Positions 32,249 to 43,839 of a stretch of DNA of 64,000 bases are shown here, in pieces (within the stretch, counting starts at the first letter, position 1; every line of letters begins with the position of its first letter). This DNA comes from Hyposmocoma kahamanoa. Its lineage: Eukaryota; Arthropoda; Insecta; Lepidoptera; Cosmopterigidae. Made by a program: the position numbers and the translations under genes. Under the pieces are notes generated by a model that worked only from the letters and a program-made list of their open reading frames with translations, was not told the DNA's origin and ran no database searches. The DNA lies in assembly GCF_003589595.1 (NCBI RefSeq), contig NW_020653409.1:2336466-2400465 (forward strand), read 5' to 3'.

Positions 32249-32563
32249 TTTTTTTATTTTTTTTTTATTTATTAAGGCTTTGGCAAAGCCATCAGCCTAA
32301 ACATGAAGTTTAATTATGTTTCTGTAAATATGGCCGCCACAAAGAGGATAGGCAATTTGAGGCGGCGTGCTTAGATTGACTCGGGATTCCTTAAAACGGG
32401 CCGATACGGGCATTTTAGTTCGAGATTCGTATAATTTCGCGTTTTAATCTTCGATTAAGGCACAATAGCACTATCCTATTCCACTTTAAACTAGATTTCA
32501 CAAAATAATTGAAAGTCAAAATAAAAACGACACTTTTCCCTCCAAAAGGTCCAGAGCGAATCT
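32249..32563 (-). mobile_element. Retroposon family H, copy 2, with 15-bp target duplication
   Basis: CGTAATTACTCTTAT flanks it on both sides (32234-32248 and 32564-32578). The T-rich run beside the left flank is its poly(A) tail read from the opposite strand. The body matches 7754-8056 with few differences. The long duplication and A-tail show LINE-driven retroposition; the body is non-coding. Confidence 0.88.
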
Positions 32564-32578
32564 CGTAATTACTCTTAT

Positions 32579-33683
32579 AAAACAAAGAACAAAGACAATA
32601 AATAAAAAAACAGTTCAGGCAGCATGCGGAAACGAATCTGCTAGAGACGTGACGTCACGTGCAGTCCTTGCCCGTGATCTATCCGGGCGGTGACATTGCG
32701 CGCCACTTCAATGAGGAAAAACATTTTCCTCCTCAATTTTACCCTCTTTGCAGATGAATGAAGTGAATTGACTGCTCTATAATATTATTATAACATCGAT
32801 TTCCTTAGTAAGTAAAGTTAACGTATGTAAAATACCCTTGCTTATCTATAGATAATGGGCCTATAGGCCCACGGACATTTTTTCATTCTTTACCCAGTTT
32901 TTTTTTCTGACCACAGAAACGTCTTAATAAGTGTTATAACAAATTTACAAAACACTTGGCCATTAGAGCACGAAACGGTTGATCACCATAAACAAAGACA
33001 CATTTTTTTTTTCGGTGAGTTACCGCGTACCTTCTGGCAACTTCACTCACTGAGAAAATAAAATTTGTGTTGATGGTGAAACGGCCAAAAGATTTACCCA
33101 AAGAGTTTAGTAGCTATTACAAAATCATTATGTACGAATTTTCTTATCACATAAGCTTGTACGTGGTTTATTAGAAAAGTCAATCGTGCGTATCGATGTA
33201 GATTAGTTTCGTTTCTGTGTGATGTATGGACTTTAAGAAATTTAATCAAACCGTAAAGTCTAAATTTACCTTGAAGTAAAGTAACTAATGTAATTATGGT
33301 TTACATATTGCAAAGTTGCCTAAAGGTAATATATATATTACCACAGAGTATAGTATATCTTGTTTACTTATATGTGATATTACGTTGTTATTGTTCCACT
33401 AAAGCTCGCCACATGAACATATTATATACACAATATTATTTAAAGAAAATGTAATGCGATAATGTTTGAAATAGGTATTTGAAATAAAATACATAATGTA
33501 GCCACACAAGGCCGCAACAAAATTTTTATAAAATATTCTTTTAAGTTTTACCTTTTTTAAAACAAACTCTGAATTTAAACTTTACGTATTTTGGCGCCTT
33601 TTCATGACATATTTTGTTATTCTGTTATTATTGTTTGACGCTTTTTTCTTACATCATAATTTATTTACAACACTCTACAAATG
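32579..33683. other. AT-rich DNA, no supported gene
   Basis: Contains a GTGACGTCACG block near 32650 that resembles a CRE-type palindrome, and a perfect GGTAATATATATATTACC palindrome near 33326. No coding segment. Confidence 0.4.
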
Positions 33684-33780
33684 TACTTTTTGTCTAGCCT
33701 AGAGTTCTACGATTTATACCATTCACTTACAAATAAAGTCAATGGTATAATTCGTAGAACTCTAGACTAGACAAAAAGTA
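33684..33780. repeat. Palindrome P1 with a MITE-1-like core
   Basis: 36-base arms (33684-33719 and 33745-33780) match at 34 positions; the left arm reads TACTTTTTGTCTAG ... TTATAC. The 25-base spacer, CATTCACTTACAAATAAAGTCAATG in split form CATTCACTTA / AAGTCAATG, has the ends of MITE family 1. P1 abuts P2. Confidence 0.85.
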
Positions 33781-34136
33781 TAATTGTAGGTTATTACCTA
33801 TATTTGAATTTTTTTAAAATATATTTTGGTATAAGCAGTCATTACAATATGAATTAATACAGAAAACATTTGAACTATTATGCTATAGACAACGAGTACT
33901 GAATAATGACATGTAGATGTAATATAGGCAGCTGTAGTGAATCGACTGTATATAATTGTAAGTCAATGATTTATACAGTCAATTCACTACAGCTGTCTAT
34001 CAGCTGTCATTATTCGGTACTCGTTGTCTATAGCATAATAGTTCAAATGTTTTTTGTATTAATTCATATTGTAATGACTGTTTGTACCAAAATATATTTT
34101 TTTTTAATTAAAATATAGGTAATAACCTACAATTAT
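33780..34136. repeat. Palindrome P2, arms about 170 bp, with MITE-1 terminus at its centre
   Basis: Outer arms TAATTGTAGGTTATTACC and GGTAATAACCTACAATTA pair, and pairing continues inward through CATTACAATATGAATTAATA, GAACTATTATGCTATAG, AACGAGTACTGAATAATGAC and GACTGTATA. The unpaired centre is TTGTAAGTCAATG (33956-33968), identical to one terminus of MITE family 1. Small indels distinguish the arms, mainly around 33910-33930. Confidence 0.88.
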
Positions 34137-34261
34137 TTTTTCTAAACGTAAATTAATAACAAATATTGATGACGGAAACAAAGACCACAAATTTCAAACA
34201 ATTTATATTCAATTGCAAATTATTGAGTATCTATAATTAGGTTCTGGTAATTTCAACAATG

Positions 34262-34420
34262 AATAATAAAGAGGCCGCCTGTCCTTTTCCCCTGAGATAT
34301 AAACGTAAGCATTGTATAGGAATAATTAAGTGTCGGTAACCTCAATAATAAAGAGGCCGCCTATCCTTTTCCCTCGAGATGTAAAAAAAAACATAAGCTT
34401 TGTTGATCGACCGGCGACCT
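34262..34420 (+). repeat. Two-unit tandem duplication, 82-bp period
   Basis: AATAATAAAGAGGCCGCCT.TCC starts at 34262 and again at 34344, followed in both by TTTTCCC and a GAGAT.TAAA block. Confidence 0.75.
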
Positions 34421-35164
34421 CTGTTCTTAGGTATTAACTGTGTAACATTGTCTACATGACATGTTTTGTTAATCATTAAAATATGTTATTTTTGGAAATT
34501 CGAATAAAGAAATTCGAGGTTTTATGGTATACTGAAAATCAGTTTCACACCCTAATCTCGGCTTTGACATTAGCTGATGGTGTACGCGACACCCGCGTGT
34601 GTTCATTATATAAAATTTAATACAAAATAAATTAAATTTATAAGATTAAAAATTAAATTAAATTTAAATATTATTAATAATATTAATTAAATTTAATTTA
34701 AAATGTTTGTTTCGTTGTTTTTTTATCGTTTTGTCTTTTGTTTTTTATTCTTTCTTTCTGTGTATTTTTGTATTGTGTCGTCGCTCTAAATGGTTTCTAT
34801 TATATACTTCTTTACATTGAACGTCTCACAATCTAAAATTCTGATTAAGAAATCAAAACAAAATAGTTATATTTTGAAATAACAAATAACTATTTCTTCT
34901 AAATTCACTACATTGATAAAGTAAATGCTAGTTACACATTTAAAAAATATATAACAAAATACAGTACATTCCGAGATTTGGCCTCGACGTGTAATTTTGG
35001 AAAGTGGTAAAACATTGGAGAGTAAACCAAATAGTTACTGTATAAGGAAAACCGAGACATCAATTACGATTTTCTCAGACGAGCTAGATGCGACAAAAAG
35101 TCTTTGTTATTAATTAAACATTCGTGATATTTTTAGGTTGTTATCAATGTACATGATCCGTTTG
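34421..35164. other. AT-rich DNA with an AT palindrome
   Basis: A dyad built of AAATTTAAATATTATT / AATAATATT lies near 34640-34702. No gene. Confidence 0.4.
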
Positions 35165-35440
35165 TTTGACAGCAGTAGAATTTCTTGTGAAAGGGCTCGT
35201 CCAGACAAATACTGCCGCCATATCTATTTTTACCGCTAAGCAGTAATCTGTGCTTGTAGGGTCCTGGTGACATTACGGGCTTATGGTACTTGTTAACTTT
35301 ATGTGTCAGGGTGAATAACGGGCGCAATGGCAATATCTCCCAGGCCTCAGCTATTTAAAGCTCTAAGTGGCACTGTAACTTTTAAGTAGACCAGTCGCTT
35401 ACCACTAAACGCATGAATTGTTCGTCGTCAAAAAAATGTA
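35165..35440 (+). repeat. Dispersed repeat family E, copy 10
   Basis: CAGCAGTAGAATTTCTTGTG start, AAATACTGCCGCCATATC, GCTATTTAAAGCTCTAAGTG, and ATTGTTCGTCGTC near the end; older than most copies. Confidence 0.7.
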
Positions 35441-35530
35441 ATTATCAGGATAGAACAGATAAGAAACATTATGCTTTAACCTGTATGTAAAAGATCAAAA
35501 ACTACAATTATATAATAAGAATTTGCGCAT

Positions 35531-35729
35531 GGGGGTCTACTCTCAATATCCGTCCGATATCCGTCCGAAACAATTACTGCCAAATAAGAAATACTTGACC
35601 AAATGAAAAGACGCGTGATGCGAATCAAGCTTCATACTTGATACTTGTCTTTTAATTTGGTCGAATATTACTTATTTGACAGTAATTGTTTCGGACGGAT
35701 GTCGGACGGAGATCGAGTGTAGACCCCCA
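35531..35729. mobile_element. Foldback MITE family 4, copy 1
   Basis: GGGGGTCTAC ... and ... GTAGACCCCC-type ends with arms of about 80 bp containing CCGTCCGAAACAATTACTG / CAGTAATTGTTTCGGACGG around a 35-base loop. No target duplication is evident. A shorter copy lies at 45324-45440. Confidence 0.8.
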
Positions 35730-35926
35730 GAGTCCGATTCGTATTCGTTCCAAATCCGAAACTATACAAATCTAGAAAACTATGATCCATTTCAAATGTC
35801 GCTTGTGCATTAAGTGCTATTCGAATCCGAAAAAATACGAATATCGCGTGTACACTTATATATAAAATAATCCCTGTGATATATCGTATCACCTTTTCTC
35901 GGATTCGGACTGATATGGGTCGGACG

Positions 35927-36343
35927 CATAGAGTATATAACCAGAAATAGAGACGAAATGTCGTTTAATTTGTTTGAAAACTATTCTGCCATAACATTAC
36001 TGTGACAACTGCGCTCCTATTGGCTAGCCCGAGTTCGAAACAAATGACGGGTGTCGTCAATGGGTGTCATCAACTGTTTCACTTCAAAACGACCAGGTAA
36101 CTTGAGCTTTGCTATTATCGACGAAAATTGCAAAATTGCATATTTATTACAATAAATGCAGAATATTTTTGGAATATACGGAGACGTACACACAGGTCAG
36201 TTGTTGGCGCTGTACCATTTCAGCTTTCTAATTTGTAATTTCAGTGCAAACGAGAGTTAATATTTATAAGTGATGTATCACTGATGTGTTACCAGGAATG
36301 TGTGGCCCTTATTTCGTCTCTATTTCTGGTTATATACTCGTTG
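35927..36343. mobile_element. hAT-type MITE family 3, copy 3
   Basis: Flanking octamers GTCGGACG (35919-35926) and ATCGGACG (36344-36351) differ at one base. Internal deletion relative to copy 2 removes the block around the GGTGTGGGAAAA motif. Same orientation as copy 2. Confidence 0.9.
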
Positions 36344-36351
36344 ATCGGACG

Positions 36352-37586
36352 TAATGCGCAAAGATGTTAAGTTGCCAACCCTGATTAGTGTGCCTGAATT
36401 ATGAGTGACGATGATAATTGAATTTTACATCTTTCTTAACAAAACTCATATGTTAATAAACAATAGTTGAACCCATCAAAATTCGTAACAATTACCCATT
36501 CGTGTAAAATTTTTGAGGTGTGTAGTTGATACAACAAAATTAGCGTTACTCATTTTTAGTGCTAAAGCATGACAGAACATGCAATAAAATAGCAACTTTA
36601 CTGTCGATTAGATAACGTGTTATTAGTCGCAAGTGTATGATAATAGTACTATTAATCTGATAGCAAATGAAATATATGTATATCTCTATTGTTGTTTTTT
36701 GTCTACTTTTCACTAGTTGGTAAATAAGTTCAATGATTTATAGACAAAAGAAAATTTATGTCTTTGTTATGAACTTTTATTTATAAAGATACTCTGTTGT
36801 AGCAGTTACGCAAGAAAGGTTGCAATTCAAGATACTGATTATTTTATAATATAGCTACCTCAGACGTGATAATTTAAAAGTAGGGAATGCTTAGTATTCT
36901 ATTCGTAATAAAATTCAGCAGTTTCTGAACACAGCTATGTTGTAAGTAAAAAATAAACTATTTTGTTTTAAGCCACTATTCATGAAAAGCAAAGTTTCAA
37001 CAAATTTCTTATGTTGGCACTTCAGTGAAACAAAAATTTAATACCAAAGTTTTATTATGCGACTTTCGCGTACATGGATGACAAAAATGTTAGTGGCCCA
37101 CTTAGCTGCAGGTATTCTCAATAGAAGAGGATTGAAATATATAATTGTAAATGATAAATCTATTCAAACGTATATTTACATACAGCAATACCTAGAGTTT
37201 CTTCTTCATTATTTTCAAGGGAATCTGCCTTACGTTTAATCAATATGCGATTTCAAATGTAATTTGCTGTGAATGATTTTGAATTTTAGAACTTCACATG
37301 GCTGTTTGCAATTGTGTGTTTAATATATTTCACAAACAATCACCATGTGTGAATGTTACAACGTATTTGCCTGTTTGCCTATTCGACAAACACAGTAAGC
37401 ACCAAAGTATCCCGATACCGCGCGCATGTTGTTTTCTCGACGTAGATTACAAGGGTTAAATATAGGCAAATTCTCATGTAAACCATCCATACTAAGTCGT
37501 ATTCATTATTTTTACTCTCTATTTAGCTGTAGACGATCATATTTGTCAGTCTCTTTACACGTTACTCGTACGTCGAGTTTTTTTAC
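36352..37586. other. AT-rich DNA, no supported gene
   Basis: A CACATGGCTGTT motif near 37293 recurs near 37975. The 60-codon frame at 37057-37239 has no recognisable features. Confidence 0.4.
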
Positions 37587-37761
37587 GTAGCACCGCTCTA
37601 GGGAAACCTTATGTCGCGGGTGCCATGGACACGTACATAGACAACCACAAATTACACCCAAACTCACGAGAGAAATAAATATAGGCCTTACAACTATTTC
37701 TCCCGGCCCGGGAATCGAACCTGGGACCTCTCCGTGGCAGTTCGGATGGTAATCGTTCGAC
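37587..37761 (-). mobile_element. SINE A4
   Basis: Inverted family A, with box B complement GGAATCGAACCTGGGACC and most of the head; 5' end truncated in box A. Confidence 0.85.
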
Positions 37762-38044
37762 TTTTTAATACAATCAAAGTGAGTTAAATTCTTTTATCTA
37801 TATAAATTATAAACTTCATGCTCATGAGAGTAATCACTTCTCAGAAGCAAGAGTAAGAAACTAGATTCGTTCTAATTGCAGAACAGAATTTTCTTATAAC
37901 CATAATGTATAAATGCATAATGGTGAAGGAAGTATATAACACAATTCCTATACGTTTGTCTAATAGTAACACTTCACATGGCTGTTCACATACGGTATTA
38001 GGTTTGTCGCATTTGGAAAGTACGACAAATACCCAATAGTACTT

Positions 38045-38287
38045 TTTTAGTAGCAGTAGATCTCCTTGTGAAAGAGTTCGTCCAGGGAAGTACTGCTACC
38101 TATTTCTGCTGCCAAGCACTAATGTGAATGTTACTGCGTTCCAGTTTCAAAAGGGTAAGGGTGCTGGTGAAATTACAGGCAAATGGGATTTGCCAACTTA
38201 TGTATCAGGTACAGAGGCAGTACCCCCAGACAGCTTACCATTAGGCGCACGACTTGTGCGTCCCGTCACCTGATGTTATAAAAGAAA
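38045..38287 (+). repeat. Dispersed repeat family E, copy 11
   Basis: GTAGCAGTAGATCTCCTTGT, GTTCGTCCAGGGAAGTACTG, AAGGGTAAGGGTGCTGGTG and ACCTGATGTTATAAAAG; a block before AGCTTACCAT is deleted. Confidence 0.8.
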
Positions 38288-38288
38288 A

Positions 38289-38350
38289 CAACATAGACCA
38301 CCACAAATTATACCCAAACTCACGAGATAAATAAACGTGGGCCATACAAT
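38289..38350 (-). mobile_element. SINE A5 fragment
   Basis: ACATAGACCACCACAAATTA, then AACTCACGAGATAAATAAA; middle of family A only, joined directly to the end of family E copy 11. Confidence 0.65.
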
Positions 38351-38369
38351 TCGTACCTAGCACGTCTGC

Positions 38370-39134
38370 ATAAAAGCAATCTCAATTACATTAAATCAAA
38401 TACTCTCATAAAAACAATCTCGATTACTTGTAAAATATTATGTAATAATGTAACTAAAGAATAACATAGACATTCCCTTCCACAAATCCCGGGGCGTCTC
38501 GGAACTGTTTATATTTGAATATGCGTATTATTTATAAAAAATTTCGTACATTGGTGAAAAATTATTATTTCCTTTCAAGTATTTACTACAAATTATTGTC
38601 GCAAAAAATAATACTGTAATTGTGTTTCTATATTTAATTACGTATTTAAATACTTTAGCCATTTAAAATACAGACGTGAGACAACCTATAATTTTGAATG
38701 TTTAGAAAATAAACAGGAAAAAAAAAGAAGTTATATCTGTATTGATGATAAAATCGGTATATCCATATTAAGAAAACGTTCATATTTTAGGTTGGTTAAC
38801 TCCACCGATTCTGGTCATTGGTAATAATATTAAAATTTAAAAAAAAACATTAACAGGTGTTTACAATAATAGACTTAACAAAAAGTGACCGTGGTGCATG
38901 TCGAAAAGGCGCCCAGTTGTATTGTCATCACTCATTTGAGTATCAATCCATCTTTTAAGTATCAATAAATAATAATAACAATGCACACACTCAACATAGT
39001 CGCACTAGGGAAACCCTGTATACCCAAACTCACGAGAGAAATAAATGTAGGCCATAGGCATATTTCTCCCGGCCTGGAAATCGAAACCTCTGCGTGGCAG
39101 TCCGGCGTGGTAACCGTTCGGCAACGGCGGCAGT
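38370..39134 (+). repeat. Direct duplication D, left copy (about 0.75 kb)
   Basis: Matches 43840-44623 colinearly. Shared blocks include ACTCTCATAAAAACAATCTC, CTCGGAACTGTTTATAT, AATTTCGTACATTGGTGAAA, ACTCCACCGATTC.GGTCATT, and a SINE A at the same relative position. The shared SINE means the block was copied after that insertion. Confidence 0.82.
38968..39134 (-). mobile_element. SINE A6 within duplication D
   Basis: Inverted family A lacking about 50 bp between ACCCTGTA and TACCCAAACTC. The AATAATAATAACA tail side joins the duplicated block. Confidence 0.8.
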
Positions 39135-39252
39135 TTAGATTTCCCTGTACAAACTCTTTCACAAGGAGTTGTACTGCTGCTACCATATACATATATTATA
39201 ATATTGGCTATTAAAATGATAATCGCGATTGATGATCTGGTGATGACGAATG

Positions 39253-39385
39253 AAATGGTGGTTGACTTAGCGTCTAGCACGGTTGCTCGAAGACACTGGT
39301 TTTTTTTCTCAGTGTTTGATCTTTGTAACTATAACTAACTAGTGGAGTAATTTCACAAAAATAATTTAATATCATAATTGATTGA
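39253..39385 (+). mobile_element. SINE B7, partial
   Basis: GTTGACTTAGCGTCTAGCAC, TTTTTTTTCTCAGTGTTTGA, CTAGTGGAGTAATTTCACAA. Box B is destroyed. Confidence 0.7.
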
Positions 39386-39418
39386 CTCAACGATTTTATA
39401 CGTAGATAGCTATCTTAA

Positions 39419-39652
39419 TTAGGCAACCTAGAGATGTTTTAATACACTTAAAAAATAATCAGAAGACGTAGAACTTAATAAAATTATGCTCATATATTAT
39501 CGACTAATGTGGTTCAAACTTTCAAATCAATCTTTATTAGGCAACCTAGAGATGTTTTAATACACTTAAAAAATAATCAGAAGACGTAGAACTTAATAAA
39601 ATTATGCTCATATATTATCGACTAATGGTTCAAACTTTCAAATCATTTTTAT
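39419..39652 (+). repeat. Recent 118-bp tandem duplication
   Basis: The unit beginning TTAGGCAACCTAGAGATG occurs at 39419 and again at 39537. The copies differ by a 2-base deletion (ACTAATGTGGTTC versus ACTAATGGTTC) and little else. Confidence 0.92.
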
Positions 39653-39940
39653 TGCAATACTTATTATTTTCAAATCATTTTTATTTCAATATCGTAGTTA
39701 TGTCAAAACTTTATTTAAATTCTAAGTACAAACAAGTTATTAATATTTTTTGAAACCACAATAGAGGCACAGTTATCTTAACGAGATTATTAAAATTGTT
39801 ATCGTATGATCTCGAAGTAATTAAACTTGATACTACAGGTATTATTTTTTAATGTAAGTTGTTGCGAGGGATACAGGAGTGTGTAAAAATATGTAAATGT
39901 TTTGTATTATAGAATTCTTCCTTGTATTGTTGTTTAGTTT

Positions 39941-40024
39941 AATTCTGCCCTCGTAACGAAAAAAAGCATAACTATGCCTATTTTATACAGCAGTTGTGTC
40001 TTTTTTCGTTATGAGGGCAGAATT
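39941..40024. mobile_element. 84-bp mini-MITE
   Basis: 24-bp inverted ends (AATTCTGCCCTCGTAACG / CGTTATGAGGGCAGAATT, one mismatch) around 36 bases. It contributes the first codons of the open frame called at 39974, which are therefore not LINE protein. Confidence 0.72.
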
Positions 40025-40033
40025 ATGTTGATA

Positions 40034-41550
40034 ACTTTAATATATGCTGTGGGTCTGGATCAGGTGTCGGGCAGGTTTTTAAAGAGATATGTGCAAATTC
40101 ACGCTTTACCAATCTCACACACCTGCAACTTAGCTCTCTCAACCGGTGTCTTCCCTCGGGCATTCAAGACTGCGCTCATAAAGCCTATTCACAAGGGTGA
40201 AGACAGAAGCTGTGCCAATAATTTTAGACCCATCTCCATTCTTCCAGCAATGTCTAAAATTCTTGAACGGATTATGAACAAAAGGCTTATCGGTTACTTA
40301 GAATCTCACAACCTAATATCACCTTCTCAATTTGGTTTCCGTACTAGATTATCCACTAATGATGCCGTTCATGAACTGGTCGATTCTATAGTGACCAACC
40401 TTGACAATAAAAGGAAATGTCTTACTATATTTCTCGACTTAGCAAAAGCATTTGATACAGTTTCTGTACCCTATCTCATTTGCAGGCTCGAGGAGCTGGG
40501 GGTGAGAGGAATTCCTCTTGATGTTTTCAGGGATTACTTGACTGACCGGAAACAGTGTGTTGGGATCGATCATTGGCTGAGCGATGAACACCCCGTTGCC
40601 TACGGCCTCCCCCAAGGTAGTATTGTTGGGCCTACCTTGTTTTTGATCTTTATTAACACCCTGTGCAACCTTAAGCTTCCCTATATCAGAATTCTGACCT
40701 TCGCTGATGATACGGCGCTTTTCGTCAGTGTATGGAGCTGGAGTGAGGTCTTTGCCTCTGGGCAGAATGGTCTCAACGTCGTGTGCACCTGGCTGCGACA
40801 GAATCTGTTAACCCTGAATGTTTTAATAACCAAATATATGGCTTTTGCACTTAGATCCCATCTTCTGCCGTCGTTGGATTTAACTCTCAGGGTGCATACA
40901 TCTTGTAACCTTAATCACCTAGACTGCCCTTGTCCTGATATTATTAGAACTGAATGAATTCGATACCTAGGCATTATCATAGATCATTCTCTTACTTTCA
41001 AACCCCATATAGACTCTGTAGTACCTCGTCTCCGCAAGGTTATTTACATTTCAGGACGTTACGGTATGTGGCTGACCGGAAAACTCTGACCACTGTCTAC
41101 TTTGCCCTTTGCCAATCAGTTTAGGGTATTGTATAACGTCATGGGGTGGAGCCTCTAAAACTCATCTTATTGAACTGGAACGGGCTCAACGAGCTATTTT
41201 AAAGGTGAAAGCTGGTCTTCCCTACCGTTACCCAACTAGCGAACTCTATAAGCTATGGGATGTGCTTACCGTTAGACAACTATTTGTATGTAACACCGTC
41301 CTCAAAAAGCTCTCCCTACTTGCATTTGATCCTAATATCACCAAGGATAAACGTAGAAAGGGTACGGTCTACCAATCCCATTCTGTTAATACTAGTTTTT
41401 CCCAACATTTCTTCTGTTTCCTCGCTCCCTACTTGTACAACAAAGCTTTCTTTTTACGCTCTCCCAAAATCTCTGCAAAAAACTGTATCCGATTGGATTA
41501 AAACCCAAAATTATGAGGAGACTGAGCAACTTCTTCTTATCCTCAAATAA
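40034..41550 (+). pseudogene. Decayed jockey/CR1-group LINE reverse transcriptase
   Basis: Real similarity starts at VGLDQVSGRFLK, the usual G.D.IS...LK entry to the RT domain. Then come NNFRPISILPAMSKILERI, FLDLAKAFDTV (residues 153-163 of the open frame from 39974), YGLPQGSIVGPTLF and LTFADDTALF; the last has F for Y in the catalytic motif, which is common in this group. A stop at 40955 (IIRTE, stop, IRYLGIII) and frameshifts near 41050 and 41460 break the C-terminal part (YCITSWGGASKTHLIELERA). The C-terminus ends NYEETEQLLLILK. Same clade as 9008-10342. About 400 bp of 3' untranslated sequence follows to roughly 41960. Confidence 0.9.
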
Positions 41551-42104
41551 AACATCTCTCATTTAACTATTCCCAAGTCGTAGTTCTCTCGCCTCAACAC
41601 ATTCGCACACTATACATTCCACATACCCCATACGTATTGTACGTACGTATTGTCTTACACACCTAATCAGTAACACATTCACCTTATAAACACTCATTCT
41701 CACACTTTTCATATTGTGAGTTAACTTAGTGTTAAACCTTGAGAGGGTTTTTTAAATACTTAGTTTAGTTCACTAGTACTTTTATTATTCTAAATCAGGA
41801 ATATTCCACTAACTTTTATATATTTTATCCTTTGTCACAACCTCAGTGCCACAACCAAATTGCTCAACTGCAGTGTGGAAGTCTGGTGACCCGTAATTCA
41901 GGTTTTTCTACACCTATCTCGTTTTTTTTATTTTGTTTTTTTTATATTTAATTATCCCCTATATCACCCCCTTTAGAAAGTTCGTCGCTGACTAGAATTT
42001 TCAAAAATGTTCAAAAAATGACATTGACTAAATGACTGTTTTTGATATCATTTGTATTATATATTATTATATAAGTTTTTTCGCAATATTTACCTGTTTC
42101 TGTA

Positions 42105-42322
42105 ATATCAGCATTTCTGTTTTCCTGTTGTGAAGGCCAAGGGCGAAATTACAGGCACACGGGACTTGTCAACTTATGTCTCAGGATGACGGGCGCAGTG
42201 GCAGTGCCCCTCAGATTTTTGTGATTTAAAGGTCTGAGTGGCACTACAACTGTTATGGACAGCGCAGCTTACCATCAGGTGCACGACTTGTTCGTCCCGT
42301 CACTCGATATTATAAAAAAAAG
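42105..42322 (+). repeat. Dispersed repeat family E, copy 12
   Basis: GAAATTACAGGCACACGGGA, CTTATGTCTCAGGATGACGG, CGCAGTGGCAGTGCCCCTCA and ACTCGATATTATAAAAAA; lacks the 5' third. One of the best-preserved 3' halves. Confidence 0.85.
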
Positions 42323-43839
42323 AAAATTTGGCTTCATTTTGGGATTACTTTTGGTGGTGGTCATTTCACATTTCGGTGTTCCGGTCCCCATTCCCGATAG
42401 AGTACGTACACATACCTAATGTTCAATCGATGTTTATATAAAACTGACATACGACTTTGAGTTGAGATTGACATTTCACGTAAACCATTTTTTTTTTCTT
42501 AATTTCTAAGTTTTAAATTCAATTTGAAATTAAAGTAATTTTTATTTATACGAAATATATATTTTTTTCCTCTTAGTCTAGAAAAGTAGATATGCTGTCA
42601 AAAATCCTAAAACCCCAGTGACTGCCTAATTTAGTCAGGGCCACGCCGATCATGTTATACAGCTAAATAATAATATAAAGGGCTAACGAGCATCGCTAAG
42701 TTAGGTGTGTCGTGCCTGTCATTTTAAGCCCCTGCGGCCACAATAGGGAGATGAGATGCCGGTCATTTTGACCCACCACGGCGATGAACGTGTTAAGATT
42801 TGTTTTTGTGACAAAAACTATCCTATGTCCTTCTCTTAAGTCCCATCTATCTCTATACCAAAATTAATAATATTGATTCAGCAGTTAAGGCGTGAATTAA
42901 TAACAGACGTAGTACCTTTACTTTCGCATTTATAATATTAATTTGGACCAAAACTTATATCAAGTTCTCGATGCGCATTGTACAAGGGTGGCTTTGAGCT
43001 ATGATACCTTACACTATATTTTTTTGCGAATATTTGATAAAGGTGGCGTATAAAACGCCATATCTCATTAAAAAAAGAGACTAAATATAGTAGTGTATTA
43101 ATATAATACAAATATAAAAGTTTGCCAGATACAAGTTTTTCTTTGTAAATATATAAAATATTAATTTTACGTTAAAACGCTTTGAAAAATATAGGTTTTC
43201 GTGTGTGCCGTTATTTTAGTTGTAAATAATTATACAATTACTTACCATAATTTTGTTGATGATGTTTTTCAACTTTTCCAAATCTTTTTAAGAATTTTTG
43301 AATATTTTATCGCAACTCGAAAAACAAATACACAGTGAAAATATAATGAAACTACGCGATTTTATAATATACTGCAACGATATAAGAACGAGATACTCGT
43401 TATCTTTCCATTGTTTTCAAATTTCGATAGCAGAGGAGCCTCCCACCGCCGCTTTGTTCGATGGTCGAAGAGTAACTGACGGTTGTTACGATGTTTAGCA
43501 GCTTTCATGCGCTCGCGCAACCTTTTTATATATCACCGATATCTGCAAATCCTGAAGTTTCACTTCCCTCGGACGTCAGCGAGTGCCAAATTATTTCGAA
43601 TTATCAAGTATGACGAATTTAGCTAGCAACAATGGGTCGGTATCTAACATAACATATAACATCTTCGACATGACCTGTTCGGGTAAGAGTAGATTAGAAT
43701 TCAATTTATTACTCCATATAAAGTTTAAAAAGATCTTAAATAACATATAGCTAGGTCCTATTATATGATACTCTGAAAAGGCATAGCAAAGAATATAATA
43801 ATAAATAATAAAATAAAAAATAAAGCATAGAAAATAAAA
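42323..43839. other. AT-rich DNA, no supported gene
   Basis: A GC-richer segment near 42640-42790 contains no open frame. A 66-codon frame at 43298-43498 has no recognisable features. Confidence 0.4.

Noticed and set aside
35531..35729. Target duplication for MITE family 4
   Set aside because: Flanks checked at 3 and 8 bp do not match, so I assign no superfamily.
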